Assembly (NCBI GenBank): GCA_014381985.1
Contig: JACNKP010000067.1
Span: forward strand, 1 to 38,634
Source of the DNA: SAR92 clade bacterium
GTDB taxonomy: Bacteria > Pseudomonadota > Gammaproteobacteria > Pseudomonadales > Porticoccaceae
Direction: 5' to 3'
DNA length: 38,634 nucleotides
This document shows positions 16,104-23,889 of this stretch, one piece after another. The position numbers were made by a program, and so were the translations under genes. Under the pieces are notes generated by a model that did no database searches, had not been told where the DNA came from, and saw only the letters and a list, made by a program, of their open reading frames with translations. How positions within the stretch are numbered: the first letter of the stretch is position 1; every line of letters begins with the position of its first letter.

Positions 16104-17624
16104 TTAGTCCACTTTGTCTAAGGCAAATGGCAGTATACGCTCTACGAACTTAGTGTACGCAAGCCCCGATGGATGTAATCCGTCAAGTGCGACTAAGTTT
16201 GGGTTATTTAATCCTTCCCGAGTTATGTCAGTAATATAAACATAAGTAAGGCTATTTTCTTCAGCATAATCTTCTGCAAAACTATTATACATATCTATAT
16301 CTGCGCTAATGGCTTGAGGATTGCCGTTTTGCCCGTAAGGCGTATAAGCATAATCAGGAATGGAAATGATAATTAATTTAGCCGCATCACCACCCACAAA
16401 AGAAATGGCGTAGTTTACCAGCTCAATGAATTCACTTTCGTACACACTAAACGCTTTACTTTGGTACTGATTATTTACCCCAATCAACAAAGTCACTAGG
16501 TCGAAATCGTTCGGCGGGTCTTCAGATATAATCGCATTTTTTAAATTAGTGGTCGTCCAACCAGTCTTTGCTATCACCTCTAGAGAAATCACATCCTGCT
16601 CAGAGTATTCCACTTCCAAACTAGTTTTTAACTGCTCAGGAAAACTGCAGGTATTACAGACACTCGCGCCAACTGTATAACTATCTCCAAGCGATAAAAC
16701 TTTAACATTACGCGCCGGTAAGTCGACATCAGTGGAGATAAAGAACCTCCAAATTGCTCCATACAAATCGACACTTTCACCAAAGTCTGCACTATGTCCT
16801 GCTCCCTCGGCCAGTAAATACCTCACCTTTTGGTTATTTATACATGACCCGAATGTATATTGCTTAACGGCTTGACTTCCCCAAGTTATATTCTGAATTG
16901 TGGGGGTCATATTACAATTGAAATTTAACGCCCAATTTTCTGCACTGGCTTGCGCAGACATGAATATGCTGCCGGCAGCGCCACTTCCCCCATTCACTGG
17001 AATCAAATTATCTTCGGTGCCATTGACTTGAAAAACTGATGCAGCCCGAAAGGGAACAATTTCACCAATAGTGACGGTCTGCTGGCTAATTATCGGGGCA
17101 ATTGCCTTAAAATGAGTGGTCTCTTTAGCGATTCTATTAACCAGTCCTGCACCGTTAGAGACGCCAACGCCGTAGATTTTATTAACATCAAATAATCCCG
17201 TACCGTCCAAATCATTAATAATCAAGCTGACGAATTCGACATCATCCGCATTAGTTTCGTTGCTTACATTCCAGTGCTTATCGAAACCATCAGGGAAAAT
17301 ACCAATGAATTTTCCATCATCAATTAATATGGAAACATCAACATTATTGCTCAGCCAATCCTCACCAGTACCGCCCGCACCATGAAAAAAGAACACCACA
17401 GGATAATTGTCTTCCGAGGGACTTTCGGGGTAACGAATGAGATAGGGCCGGTCTACTAGCTGACCATCGATGCTCTGGGTGATTGTCTTTTTTTCTATAA
17501 TTGAGACGTCCGGCACAACTGGCGAAGAGTCCACCACCGCAGCTTGTGAAATTGGCGGCGATGAACCGCCTCCACCGCAGGCTGTGAGAAAAAATACACT
17601 GATCCAAAGAACTGCTTTCTTCAT
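16104..17624 (-). CDS. Two-domain esterase lipoprotein: LpqC/PHB-depolymerase-like plus SGNH hydrolase
   Basis: The 506-residue lipoprotein has lipobox LTAC (Cys16) and a Gly/Ser linker. Domain 1 (about 45-295) resembles LpqC/feruloyl-esterase/PHB depolymerase alpha/beta hydrolases. It has VFFFHGAGGTGEDW, nucleophile Ser156 in GVSNGAG, Asp205 in GTEDNLIP and His277 in GAGHSAD. Domain 2 (about 306-500) is a GDSL/SGNH hydrolase with GDSYT (Ser315), IGVNN (Asn384) and DGLHPSG (Asp481, His484). Both catalytic sets look complete, so it carries two independent ester-cleaving sites on the cell surface or in the periplasm, plausibly for a polyester or acylated polysaccharide. It stands alone in an AT-rich setting. 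Confidence 0.88.
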   Translation of the reverse strand: MKKAVLWISVFFLTACGGGGSSPPISQAAVVDSSPVVPDVSIIEKKTITQSIDGQLVDRPYLIRYPESPSEDNYPVVFFFHGAGGTGEDWLSNNVDVSILIDDGKFIGIFPDGFDKHWNVSNETNADDVEFVSLIINDLDGTGLFDVNKIYGVGVSNGAGLVNRIAKETTHFKAIAPIISQQTVTIGEIVPFRAASVFQVNGTEDNLIPVNGGSGAAGSIFMSAQASAENWALNFNCNMTPTIQNITWGSQAVKQYTFGSCINNQKVRYLLAEGAGHSADFGESVDLYGAIWRFFISTDVDLPARNVKVLSLGDSYTVGASVCNTCSFPEQLKTSLEVEYSEQDVISLEVIAKTGWTTTNLKNAIISEDPPNDFDLVTLLIGVNNQYQSKAFSVYESEFIELVNYAISFVGGDAAKLIIISIPDYAYTPYGQNGNPQAISADIDMYNSFAEDYAEENSLTYVYITDITREGLNNPNLVALDGLHPSGLAYTKFVERILPFALDKVD

Positions 17625-17919
17625 CGGGTTACCAACGTCATAAAATTTCGATGTTGCATATATACTGGTAAAACTACTTTATGGATGTGTGGACACCACA
17701 ATTAGGCTCTTTTGGGAAGGGGGTACCTCGATCTAGTTTATCAGGGAAGATAGAATTGATTTCCAAGATCAACATGCTCTCTGAGGAACACTCTTGCTAC
17801 CTAGCCCCTGGTGACGGAGCGCGCTCATCCTTGGGCTAGATTACATGAACCCAAAGGTATCTCAAGGGCCTGGCGGTAATGAAATCGATCTGAGATTACC
17901 GACACCGAATCACCGATTT

Positions 17920-19206
17920 TCACTCTGCATCTGCGACCGGGCTGCTGAGCGTGATTACCAGCTGCGTATTGGGCGTCGTATACGCGTTAACAACCCTTAC
18001 TGGCCAGCTGATTTCCGCAAGGCGCACGCCTGTCGCGAGTTCAAGGGTGAGCGTACCAAGCGCCGGTAAAGTCACGGGCCCGGGGTTGTTCTGATCGCCA
18101 AAATTCGAAAGATTCTGCAACTGAAACGGCACGCTCGAGCGGTTTTCAAGACGCACCTGAACAAGTGTGGTTTCTGGAAGATAGTGCGCCGACGTTACAA
18201 CAATGCTCGCCTTCACCAACGGGGCTAGCTCCCGCTCCCGTCCCAGTAGAGTGTCCTGGAACCAAACCGCAGTTCGCTTTGCAAACAGCGCAGCACGCAC
18301 GGCAGTCATCTGTGCAGATGTAGCGAAAACAAGCGTTACCGGACGATGACCGCCCAGCTCCGGGAGGTAATCCCAGTCAATGAGATCATGCACATCCGAG
18401 GTACCAATCAGCGCGAGATCATTGTCAATCGCAAGCTGAAAGGATTCCGGCGAGTACGAGACGCCGTTGACCACCTCGATGCCGTGCAACAGCTTCTCCG
18501 AAAACCAGCGCTGGTGCTGCGGTGATACCGGCGGCTTGCCATCGGGGGCCTGTTCCGACCAGGATGGGTGATTCCAGAACAAAAACGCACCCTGGCCGTT
18601 AGCAGCGCTGACGGCGGCATCGGCCGCCCACAGACCCGTCCTGACGTAGTATTCATTAACTTCACGCTCTGACCCCCAATCAGGCAAAGCATCCAGACGC
18701 GCCGCCATGCCCGCTTCATCGTCGGCGCCCGCATCTAGCTGAACCAAGGGGTTTGCGTCCTCGACGAAAATCGCGTTGATATGTCCTGTCGGCAACTCGC
18801 GAGTTATTTCAACACCCGGAACGACCAGGATAGGCTCATCGGTCGCCGCCTCTTGAGCGATAGCATAGGCCCTGTTCCGGTCCGGGTTCGGCAGATCTGC
18901 GCGATGCGGTTGCCATTCGAGGTGCTCCGTTATCGCGAGAATATCCAGCCCGTCACGCAGGCCTTCCTCAACGCGCACATTGGGCCACACGTGTCCGTCG
19001 GAAAAAACGGTGTGTGTGTGCAGGTCGGCCGTGAGTACCAGATAGTCCGCGGTGTTGGGAAACACCATATCCCGTTGCAGGCTTGCGGGCGTCGGCACCA
19101 GCGGTTCGGCCTTACCATGGGCGTACGCCTGAGACAGGGCGAGACACAAGTTCAGGATAAGGGTAAGCGTCAGCACGATGCTCCCGCGAGCGAGTTGGTA
19201 ATGCAT
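17920..19206 (-). CDS. Exported PHP-domain phosphoesterase-like protein in a GC-rich patch
   Basis: The 428-residue protein has a signal peptide ending near AYAHG. The PHP metal-site motifs occur in order: DLHTHTVFSDGH (His63, His65, Asp70, His72), TEHLEW (Glu94, His95), GVEITRE (Glu133), TGHINAIF (His142), WNHPSW (His213) and GTSDVHD (Asp271, His273). It resembles the Sb-PDE/CehA-like exported phosphodiesterases, so it probably hydrolyses a phosphoester in the periplasm. The C-terminal 100 residues form a beta-rich tail. GGAGATC lies just before the ATG. Base composition differs sharply from neighbours (37 of 60 bases G or C in 18601-18660, against 29 of 60 in 20101-20160), indicating recent transfer from a GC-rich donor. 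The 295 bases downstream hold no gene. Confidence 0.88.
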   Translation of the reverse strand: MHYQLARGSIVLTLTLILNLCLALSQAYAHGKAEPLVPTPASLQRDMVFPNTADYLVLTADLHTHTVFSDGHVWPNVRVEEGLRDGLDILAITEHLEWQPHRADLPNPDRNRAYAIAQEAATDEPILVVPGVEITRELPTGHINAIFVEDANPLVQLDAGADDEAGMAARLDALPDWGSEREVNEYYVRTGLWAADAAVSAANGQGAFLFWNHPSWSEQAPDGKPPVSPQHQRWFSEKLLHGIEVVNGVSYSPESFQLAIDNDLALIGTSDVHDLIDWDYLPELGGHRPVTLVFATSAQMTAVRAALFAKRTAVWFQDTLLGRERELAPLVKASIVVTSAHYLPETTLVQVRLENRSSVPFQLQNLSNFGDQNNPGPVTLPALGTLTLELATGVRLAEISWPVRVVNAYTTPNTQLVITLSSPVADAE

Positions 19207-19413
19207 ACACGATCTCCTGTCGGATAACTAACCACCCCGACATTATTAAAAAAGGCAGGTAACACAAAAGAGTAGATTCAAGATATTATGGCACACCAAT
19301 CAATCACTACAACACTAGATTACAGGAACCCAGATGATCTACCCTTTGAAAGCGTAGCTGTACGAATCTAAATTTTTGTGCAGTTAGTAAGTACGCTTAT
19401 GGAATGTAACCTT

Positions 19414-20694
19414 TTAAGTATGAAGGGTTGCATGAAAAAATTTATATAGCGGAATACCCAGCAAAAACAACCCTACTCCTAAAAGCAGAACATACAAACC
19501 AGAACCTGCGGCAGCTATCAAAGTATATGTGACTGACAACAAAGCCACTCCGGCCCAGCCCTTTGCGCTAAGCCAAGAACGCTTAAATTCTGCCACAGCA
19601 GATAACCCATAGGGCGCCAGAATTGAAAGGGTCGACATAGAAATTAGAAAAGAGAACGCGCCGACTAGCCCATCGGTAAAGTTAAGCACCAGTAAAGCCG
19701 TTGAAAATACACTGGATACCATAAGTGCTCCGGCTGGAGCTCCGCCCCTGTTTTTCTTTGCAATTATCGCAGGGGCTAAACCATCTGCAGCTACTGCCAT
19801 GGGCATCTGCCCCATCACAAATATATTGCCATTCAAAGCACCTGCTGTGGAGATTAAGGCGCCTACACCAATCAATAGCGCACCTCCCTTGCCCATGTGC
19901 GCGGCCGCATCAACAAAGGGCGATTCTGATACCGCCAATATGTCGGAAGGCACCAAGAACATAATAGCGATTGACGCGCCCACATAGAGTAATGACACAC
20001 TAAGCGCTGCAGACACTACCGCAATAGGAATCGTTTTCTTGGGGTTCTCCACATCAGCGGTTGGAATGACCGCGGCCTCTATGCCTATAAATGCCCACAT
20101 CGTTAATAACGCGGTAGTCGCCAATGCCTGAGAGATAGGTAACCCCTGCGGATTAAATGAAGGAAAGTTATCAATGTCACCGTAGGTAATCCCCAAACCT
20201 ATAATCACAACTAATGGAATAATTTTAAGTATGGTCAAAACCAACTGAACCGAAGCGGCCTCGGATACTCCTTTAACATTTACCCAAGTTAGCACTCCAA
20301 TGCCACCGGCTGCCACCAATGCCTGAGTGAGGCTGTTGGCCGTAAATATAGGAAATACTGATCCCATGTAACCTACGAAACCTATTGCTATAGCGGTGAC
20401 TCCAAACACGACGCCAACCCAGTAACCCCACCCTATCAAAAAGCCGGCTAGATCGCCGAAAGATTCCTTCACATAGGCATAAGGACCGCCTGCATTATCG
20501 GTAGTGCCCGCCAATCTCGCCAACACGAGGGCCAATACAATTGTTCCAGCAGAGGTCAACAACCAACCCAGCAAACTGATCCAGCCGTAAGGTGCCAGCA
20601 CCGCAGGTAGTAGAAAGATACCCGAGCCGATCATTACGCCTACTGACATTCCCCAACACTGCCAGAACCCCATTTTTTTGGTTGTTGCACTCAT
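19414..20694 (-). CDS. APC-superfamily amino acid permease
   Basis: The 426-residue integral membrane protein has about 12 hydrophobic segments. The APC first-helix signature GMSVGVMIGSGIFLLP lies near 15-30, followed by GGPYAYVKESFG near 69-80. AFIGIEAAVIPTADVENPKKT in the centre matches the transport-site helix of arginine/agmatine and polyamine-type carriers. AGGAGCACCG precedes the ATG. It is the last gene of a minus-strand operon, 54 bases after the guanidino hydrolase gene, so its substrate is probably the guanidino or amino compound handled by the two preceding enzymes. The exact solute and the direction (uptake or antiport) cannot be read from sequence. Confidence 0.92.
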   Translation of the reverse strand: MSATTKKMGFWQCWGMSVGVMIGSGIFLLPAVLAPYGWISLLGWLLTSAGTIVLALVLARLAGTTDNAGGPYAYVKESFGDLAGFLIGWGYWVGVVFGVTAIAIGFVGYMGSVFPIFTANSLTQALVAAGGIGVLTWVNVKGVSEAASVQLVLTILKIIPLVVIIGLGITYGDIDNFPSFNPQGLPISQALATTALLTMWAFIGIEAAVIPTADVENPKKTIPIAVVSAALSVSLLYVGASIAIMFLVPSDILAVSESPFVDAAAHMGKGGALLIGVGALISTAGALNGNIFVMGQMPMAVAADGLAPAIIAKKNRGGAPAGALMVSSVFSTALLVLNFTDGLVGAFSFLISMSTLSILAPYGLSAVAEFKRSWLSAKGWAGVALLSVTYTLIAAAGSGLYVLLLGVGLFLLGIPLYKFFHATLHT

Positions 20695-20748
20695 CGGTGC
20701 TCCTAGAAACCCCTTGGTTCTTTCATAGTTTAGTCGCTATTAAAGAAT

Positions 20749-21648
20749 CTAATACTGGGCCTTTTGCTTATTAGACGCTCGCAGAATAGGTCTCGTCATA
20801 CAAGTTGGCCCACCTTCACAGGGTATACAAAGTGACTCTCCACTAAAGGTATCGATTTTACAGCCAGCATTGCGCATCAGTGACAACGTTTTATCGCATC
20901 CATCAATTGCCACAACATGACGCGGAGCAAGAGTAAGTACATTTAGGTTTAATCCACCAGAGGCCTCAAACTCATCCGCTGGCGCCTCAAGCAATTCATA
21001 GCCTCTTGAGCTTAAGAGCTGGGCTAATGCAACAGGCAATAGCGCCTTATGCACCAACGCTAAGTCCTCTGCCAACAGGCTGATCAATGACATTAGGTGC
21101 AAGCATGCCTGCTCGCCCTGATAACAGGGCAAGTCAAAGGCTAAAACGGTTATCCCTTGATTGCCGAGCATGTTTTGCATCTGAATAATGCCGGCCTCAT
21201 TAGTTCTGTATCCACGCCCGATAAGTAATGTCTGATCATCTAACCAAAGCGTATCACCGGCCTCGCAGGTAGCTTCACCCATCACTTGCCCAATAACTGG
21301 AATGTTCATGGACTGGTAGAAAAGTCGATGTGATTCTGACTCACTAGCCCTAAGCACTTTTCCCGGGTTCATTAGAATGGCACCCTGAGGAGTCATTAAA
21401 GAAGCATCGTAAGTAAAAACTGCATCGGCTGATTCCATGTTTTCTGGCATCCACAACACTTCGACACCAGCTTGTTCGATATGCGAAACAAATTTTTGGT
21501 AATCTTTACCTAACTCTTTTGGATCAAAGCTATCGCCATAATGCCACTGATGAGCATCTGCGTTTCGCAACGTCTTTCCTGGGGCATGCAAAGCAACCCT
21601 TTGCAAGGGTGCGACCATTGAAGATACGCCGTAAGTCTTTACTGACAT
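20749..21648 (-). CDS. Guanidino-group hydrolase of the amidinotransferase/DDAH/arginine deiminase superfamily
   Basis: The 299-residue penta-fold enzyme has the superfamily catalytic elements in order: EAGD (Glu129, Asp132), GRGYRTN at 144-150, HLMS with His184, and the nucleophile Cys283 in GGPTCMTR near the C-terminus. DDAH relatives convert methylarginines to citrulline and methylamines, and deiminase relatives convert arginine to citrulline and ammonia. This protein could do either or act on another guanidine. The N-terminal motif MVAPLQRVALHAPG is family-typical. It lies 56 bases after the isochorismatase-like gene and 54 before the permease gene. Cytoplasmic. No strong ribosome site is seen before the ATG. 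Confidence 0.9.
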   Translation of the reverse strand: MSVKTYGVSSMVAPLQRVALHAPGKTLRNADAHQWHYGDSFDPKELGKDYQKFVSHIEQAGVEVLWMPENMESADAVFTYDASLMTPQGAILMNPGKVLRASESESHRLFYQSMNIPVIGQVMGEATCEAGDTLWLDDQTLLIGRGYRTNEAGIIQMQNMLGNQGITVLAFDLPCYQGEQACLHLMSLISLLAEDLALVHKALLPVALAQLLSSRGYELLEAPADEFEASGGLNLNVLTLAPRHVVAIDGCDKTLSLMRNAGCKIDTFSGESLCIPCEGGPTCMTRPILRASNKQKAQY

Positions 21649-21704
21649 GGTTGTGATTTAAACATTTAATGAATTGTTGATTTTGCTGTTTATCAACTGG
21701 ACTT

Positions 21705-22325
21705 TCATTCGTTACCCTGTCGGCGATCGGCGTCCACTAAATCCCCTGCAACAAGACTCAATGCTTGATTCATATCAAGGGCAGTGCAGAACTCGCCATG
21801 CAGATTGGCCACCGTCATTGAATGCACCAAATCCGGATCATAATCTGTGCCATCAGGTCCTACCCGATTTGTTGTTGCACAACAGTCTGGTACAAGGTAA
21901 GTATCAAACCCCATATTTCCGGACATTCTAATGGTAGTTTCAACACAACAATTGGTAAAAAAGCCAACCACCACCAATCTTTGAACACCCGCTCTGCGCA
22001 GTAGAATCTCTAGCGATGTCCCAACAAAACCGCTATTTACATCTTTCTCAACGACTATATCGCTGGCGGCAATTTCAAAGCCTGGTTTCAACTCACCTCC
22101 GGGCTCGGAAAGCTTTAATGGGGAGGCTGCTTCGCGAGAATCATGCAAAGTCCAGGCAACTGGCAACCCACGTTGTCGCCACTCAGATAACAGCGCGAGC
22201 ATATTATTTTCAGCCTCAAGGTTGTTTCTGCGGCCAGTTTTACCGCCCCAATGAGCCAAAACATCAACACCCTTTTGCACATCGATTAGGAGTAGACAGC
22301 TATCCTTGGAAAATTGATTAATCAA
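21705..22325 (-). CDS. Isochorismatase-like cysteine hydrolase, TTG start
   Basis: The 206-residue enzyme has the family triad: Asp15 in LLLIDVQKG, Lys94 in VVEKDVNSGF and Cys127 in FFTNCCVETT. Members hydrolyse amides such as N-carbamoylsarcosine, ureidoacrylate or nicotinamide. Next to a guanidine hydrolase, a carbamoyl (ureido) substrate is the most economical guess. The first codon is TTG, preceded by AGGAAGAAG; no ATG or GTG precedes the catalytic Asp, so TTG is required. It is the first gene of the operon leading to the permease. The 347-base divergent region upstream carries its promoter. Confidence 0.88.
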   Translation of the reverse strand: MINQFSKDSCLLLIDVQKGVDVLAHWGGKTGRRNNLEAENNMLALLSEWRQRGLPVAWTLHDSREAASPLKLSEPGGELKPGFEIAASDIVVEKDVNSGFVGTSLEILLRRAGVQRLVVVGFFTNCCVETTIRMSGNMGFDTYLVPDCCATTNRVGPDGTDYDPDLVHSMTVANLHGEFCTALDMNQALSLVAGDLVDADRRQGNE

Positions 22326-22411
22326 ATCAGTCTTCTTCCTATTTTATTTAATTTATGAAAATTGAATATAAAGCAGAATAATAACTATGCCAAACATTGT
22401 CCAGAACAAAA

Positions 22412-22439
22412 AATCCCCCGCACTTAAGTACGAGGGATT
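22412..22439. terminator. Bidirectional terminator-like hairpin in a divergent promoter region
   Basis: Nine-base arms (22412-22420 and 22431-22439) pair with one C-A mismatch on the plus strand, which becomes a G-U wobble on the minus strand. The loop contains the palindrome ACTTAAGT. A T-run follows in both directions: TAATTTTTG on plus, and seven T on minus, complementary to the A-run at 22408-22413. No annotated gene ends here, so it may end an unrecognised minus-strand small RNA, be left from a lost gene, or act as an attenuator for the isochorismatase transcript. Confidence 0.6.
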
Positions 22440-22569
22440 AATTTTTGATAGCACTGTCTAATTACGAACCAACACAGAAGATACTCTTGATTCGGGTTCA
22501 AGGCAGAAACACGGCATTGATGTCACTAAACCCTTCTCCCAGATAAAGACAGAATTCAATATATTTAGG

Positions 22570-22628
22570 TTGACTAATAACCACCCCCTAGTTACCATTC
22601 TACAATACATATGACCCATATTGTGGGT
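22570..22628 (+). promoter_or_regulatory. Candidate sigma-70 promoter with inverted repeats for the catabolic operon
   Basis: TTGACT at 22570-22575 and TACCAT at 22593-22598 are separated by 17 bases, a reasonable sigma-70 match (five and four of six consensus bases). Just downstream, ACCCA-TATTG-TGGGT (22614-22628) is an inverted repeat at the place where a repressor would block transcription. The overlapping CAATA...TATTG pair adds to the symmetry. The ATG follows at 22673. Confidence 0.4.
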
Positions 22629-22672
22629 TATTTTAAAAATAGCAACTTTGAAGTATTGGAAAGGAGAAAAGC

Positions 22673-23542
22673 ATGACTGGCTGGGAAAATGGCGATTGGC
22701 GCGATGAGAGCTTATGCATATTTGATCAATCGAACCTACTAAACAAGATGGGCCTCGAATTTTATGATCTCAGTCATCCGTGGGGGTTAGGGCAGCCATG
22801 CTGGCCGTATTTTGAAGACGTCAAAATCGAACGCCTACATGGCATGTCTAAATCGGGGGTTCTGACCCAAAAGATCACAACAGTCATGCACTCAGGAACC
22901 CATGTCGACGCCCCAGCACATGTGGTTCCAGGTACACCATTTATGGATGAAGTTCCTTTACCGTATTTTTTTGGTAGCGGCGTGATCGTATCTATTCCTA
23001 AGAATAAGTGGGAAGTCATCACAGCCGAAGATTTGGAAAATGCTCGACCAAAAATTCGTGAAGACGACATTGTTATCGTGAACACAGGTTGGCACAAATA
23101 TTACGGCGATAATCAGCACTATTACGGATATTCTCCCGGCTTTTATAAAGAAGCTGGCGATTGGTTTGTTAAGAAAAAAGTGAAGATGGTTGGAAACGAT
23201 ACACAGGCTCTCGACCATCCTCTCGGCACAGCGATTGGCCCGCATGGACCGGGTGCCCCCCATGGTCTTCTGCCCAATGTTGTTGAGGAATATGAGCGTG
23301 AAACTGGCCGCAAAGTTCTTGATGATTTTCCTGAATGGGAGCCGTGTCACAATGCCATTCTGTCCGCCGGAATCTGCGGCTTTGAAAATATCGGCGGCGA
23401 CATCGACAAAGTGACCGGTAAAAGGGTGACTTTTGCTGCTTTCCCATGGCGCTGGAAAAAGGGTGACGGCTGCATTGTCCGCCTGGTCGCAATCGTAGAC
23501 CCATCAGGCACGTTCCGTATTGAAACCGGTAAGTCTGAATAA
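22673..23542 (+). CDS. Cyclase-family metal-dependent hydrolase (kynurenine formamidase-like)
   Basis: The protein has 289 residues. The family motif HSGTHVDAPAH lies at 73-83 (His73, His77, Asp79, His83 bind Zn or Mn), preceded by YDLSHPWGLGQPCWP near 31-45. TAIGPHGPGAPHG further on is also family-like. Members hydrolyse N-formylkynurenine or open cyclic amides and lactones, or act in polyketide cyclisation. Here it is the first gene of a long catabolic operon, so ring or formamide hydrolysis of the imported substrate is a reasonable inference. AAAGGAG is well placed before the ATG at 22673. The stop overlaps the next start (TAATG). Confidence 0.9.
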   Translation: MTGWENGDWRDESLCIFDQSNLLNKMGLEFYDLSHPWGLGQPCWPYFEDVKIERLHGMSKSGVLTQKITTVMHSGTHVDAPAHVVPGTPFMDEVPLPYFFGSGVIVSIPKNKWEVITAEDLENARPKIREDDIVIVNTGWHKYYGDNQHYYGYSPGFYKEAGDWFVKKKVKMVGNDTQALDHPLGTAIGPHGPGAPHGLLPNVVEEYERETGRKVLDDFPEWEPCHNAILSAGICGFENIGGDIDKVTGKRVTFAAFPWRWKKGDGCIVRLVAIVDPSGTFRIETGKSE

Positions 23543-23889
23543 TGAAGGTTACACGTATAGAAAAGGCTGAGCCTTACCAAGCACCGAACCACTTTGATTG
23601 CACAGCGTTGCGTTTACAGGGGTTTGATGCAAGCTCAGCCGAAAATTTCTGGGTTGGGCTTTCGCACATCTTGCCTAACGGCGGCACCACGATGGAAGGA
23701 ACAAACCTTGAGAAAGTTTACATCGTTGTCTCTGGCGAAGTTACGGTGGTAACGTCCGAGGGCCGTGCTACGCTTGGCGTTCATGACAGTTGTCACATCC
23801 CCGCAAACGAGAGGCGTCAAGTGATTAACGAAACCAATGAAACTGCATCCATGATTGTCGTTATGCCATATCCGGAGGGAAAACGATAA
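23542..23889 (+). CDS. Small cupin-domain protein
   Basis: The 115-residue single cupin barrel has NGGTTMEGTNLEKVYIVVSG near 50-70 and HDSCHIPANERRQVINET near 92-109. The usual first-motif histidines are weakly kept, with Glu/Lys/Tyr in their places, while His in SCHIPA is present. It could isomerise or bind a small oxygenated metabolite, or sense one. It is translationally coupled to the cyclase gene (TAATG overlap at 23540-23544). Its own stop codon overlaps the anomalous ATA start of the SDR gene. Its position between hydrolase and dehydrogenase genes suggests an enzymatic role in the same pathway. Confidence 0.85.
   Translation: MKVTRIEKAEPYQAPNHFDCTALRLQGFDASSAENFWVGLSHILPNGGTTMEGTNLEKVYIVVSGEVTVVTSEGRATLGVHDSCHIPANERRQVINETNETASMIVVMPYPEGKR

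Larger units (their letters stand above)
22326..22672. other. Divergent intergenic region with hairpin and candidate promoter, no gene
   Basis: These 347 bases separate the isochorismatase gene (minus) from the catabolic operon (plus). They hold a bidirectional terminator-like hairpin (22412-22439) and a candidate promoter with inverted repeats (22570-22628), both listed separately. Between them (about 22445-22565) no gene-like frame is visible; a 19-codon minus-strand frame exists but lacks support. The plus-strand ribosome site AAAGGAG lies just before 22673. Confidence 0.5.

Noticed and set aside
17876-17901. Six-base inverted repeat GGTAAT/ATTACC after the PHP gene
   Set aside because: It is short, with a 14-base loop and no T-run; not convincing as a terminator.
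22445-22565. Possible 6S RNA, 5S rRNA or tRNA upstream of the orphan terminator
   Set aside because: A CTTGA/TCAAG mini-stem exists on the minus strand, but no diagnostic structure, T-arm or CCA end was found.
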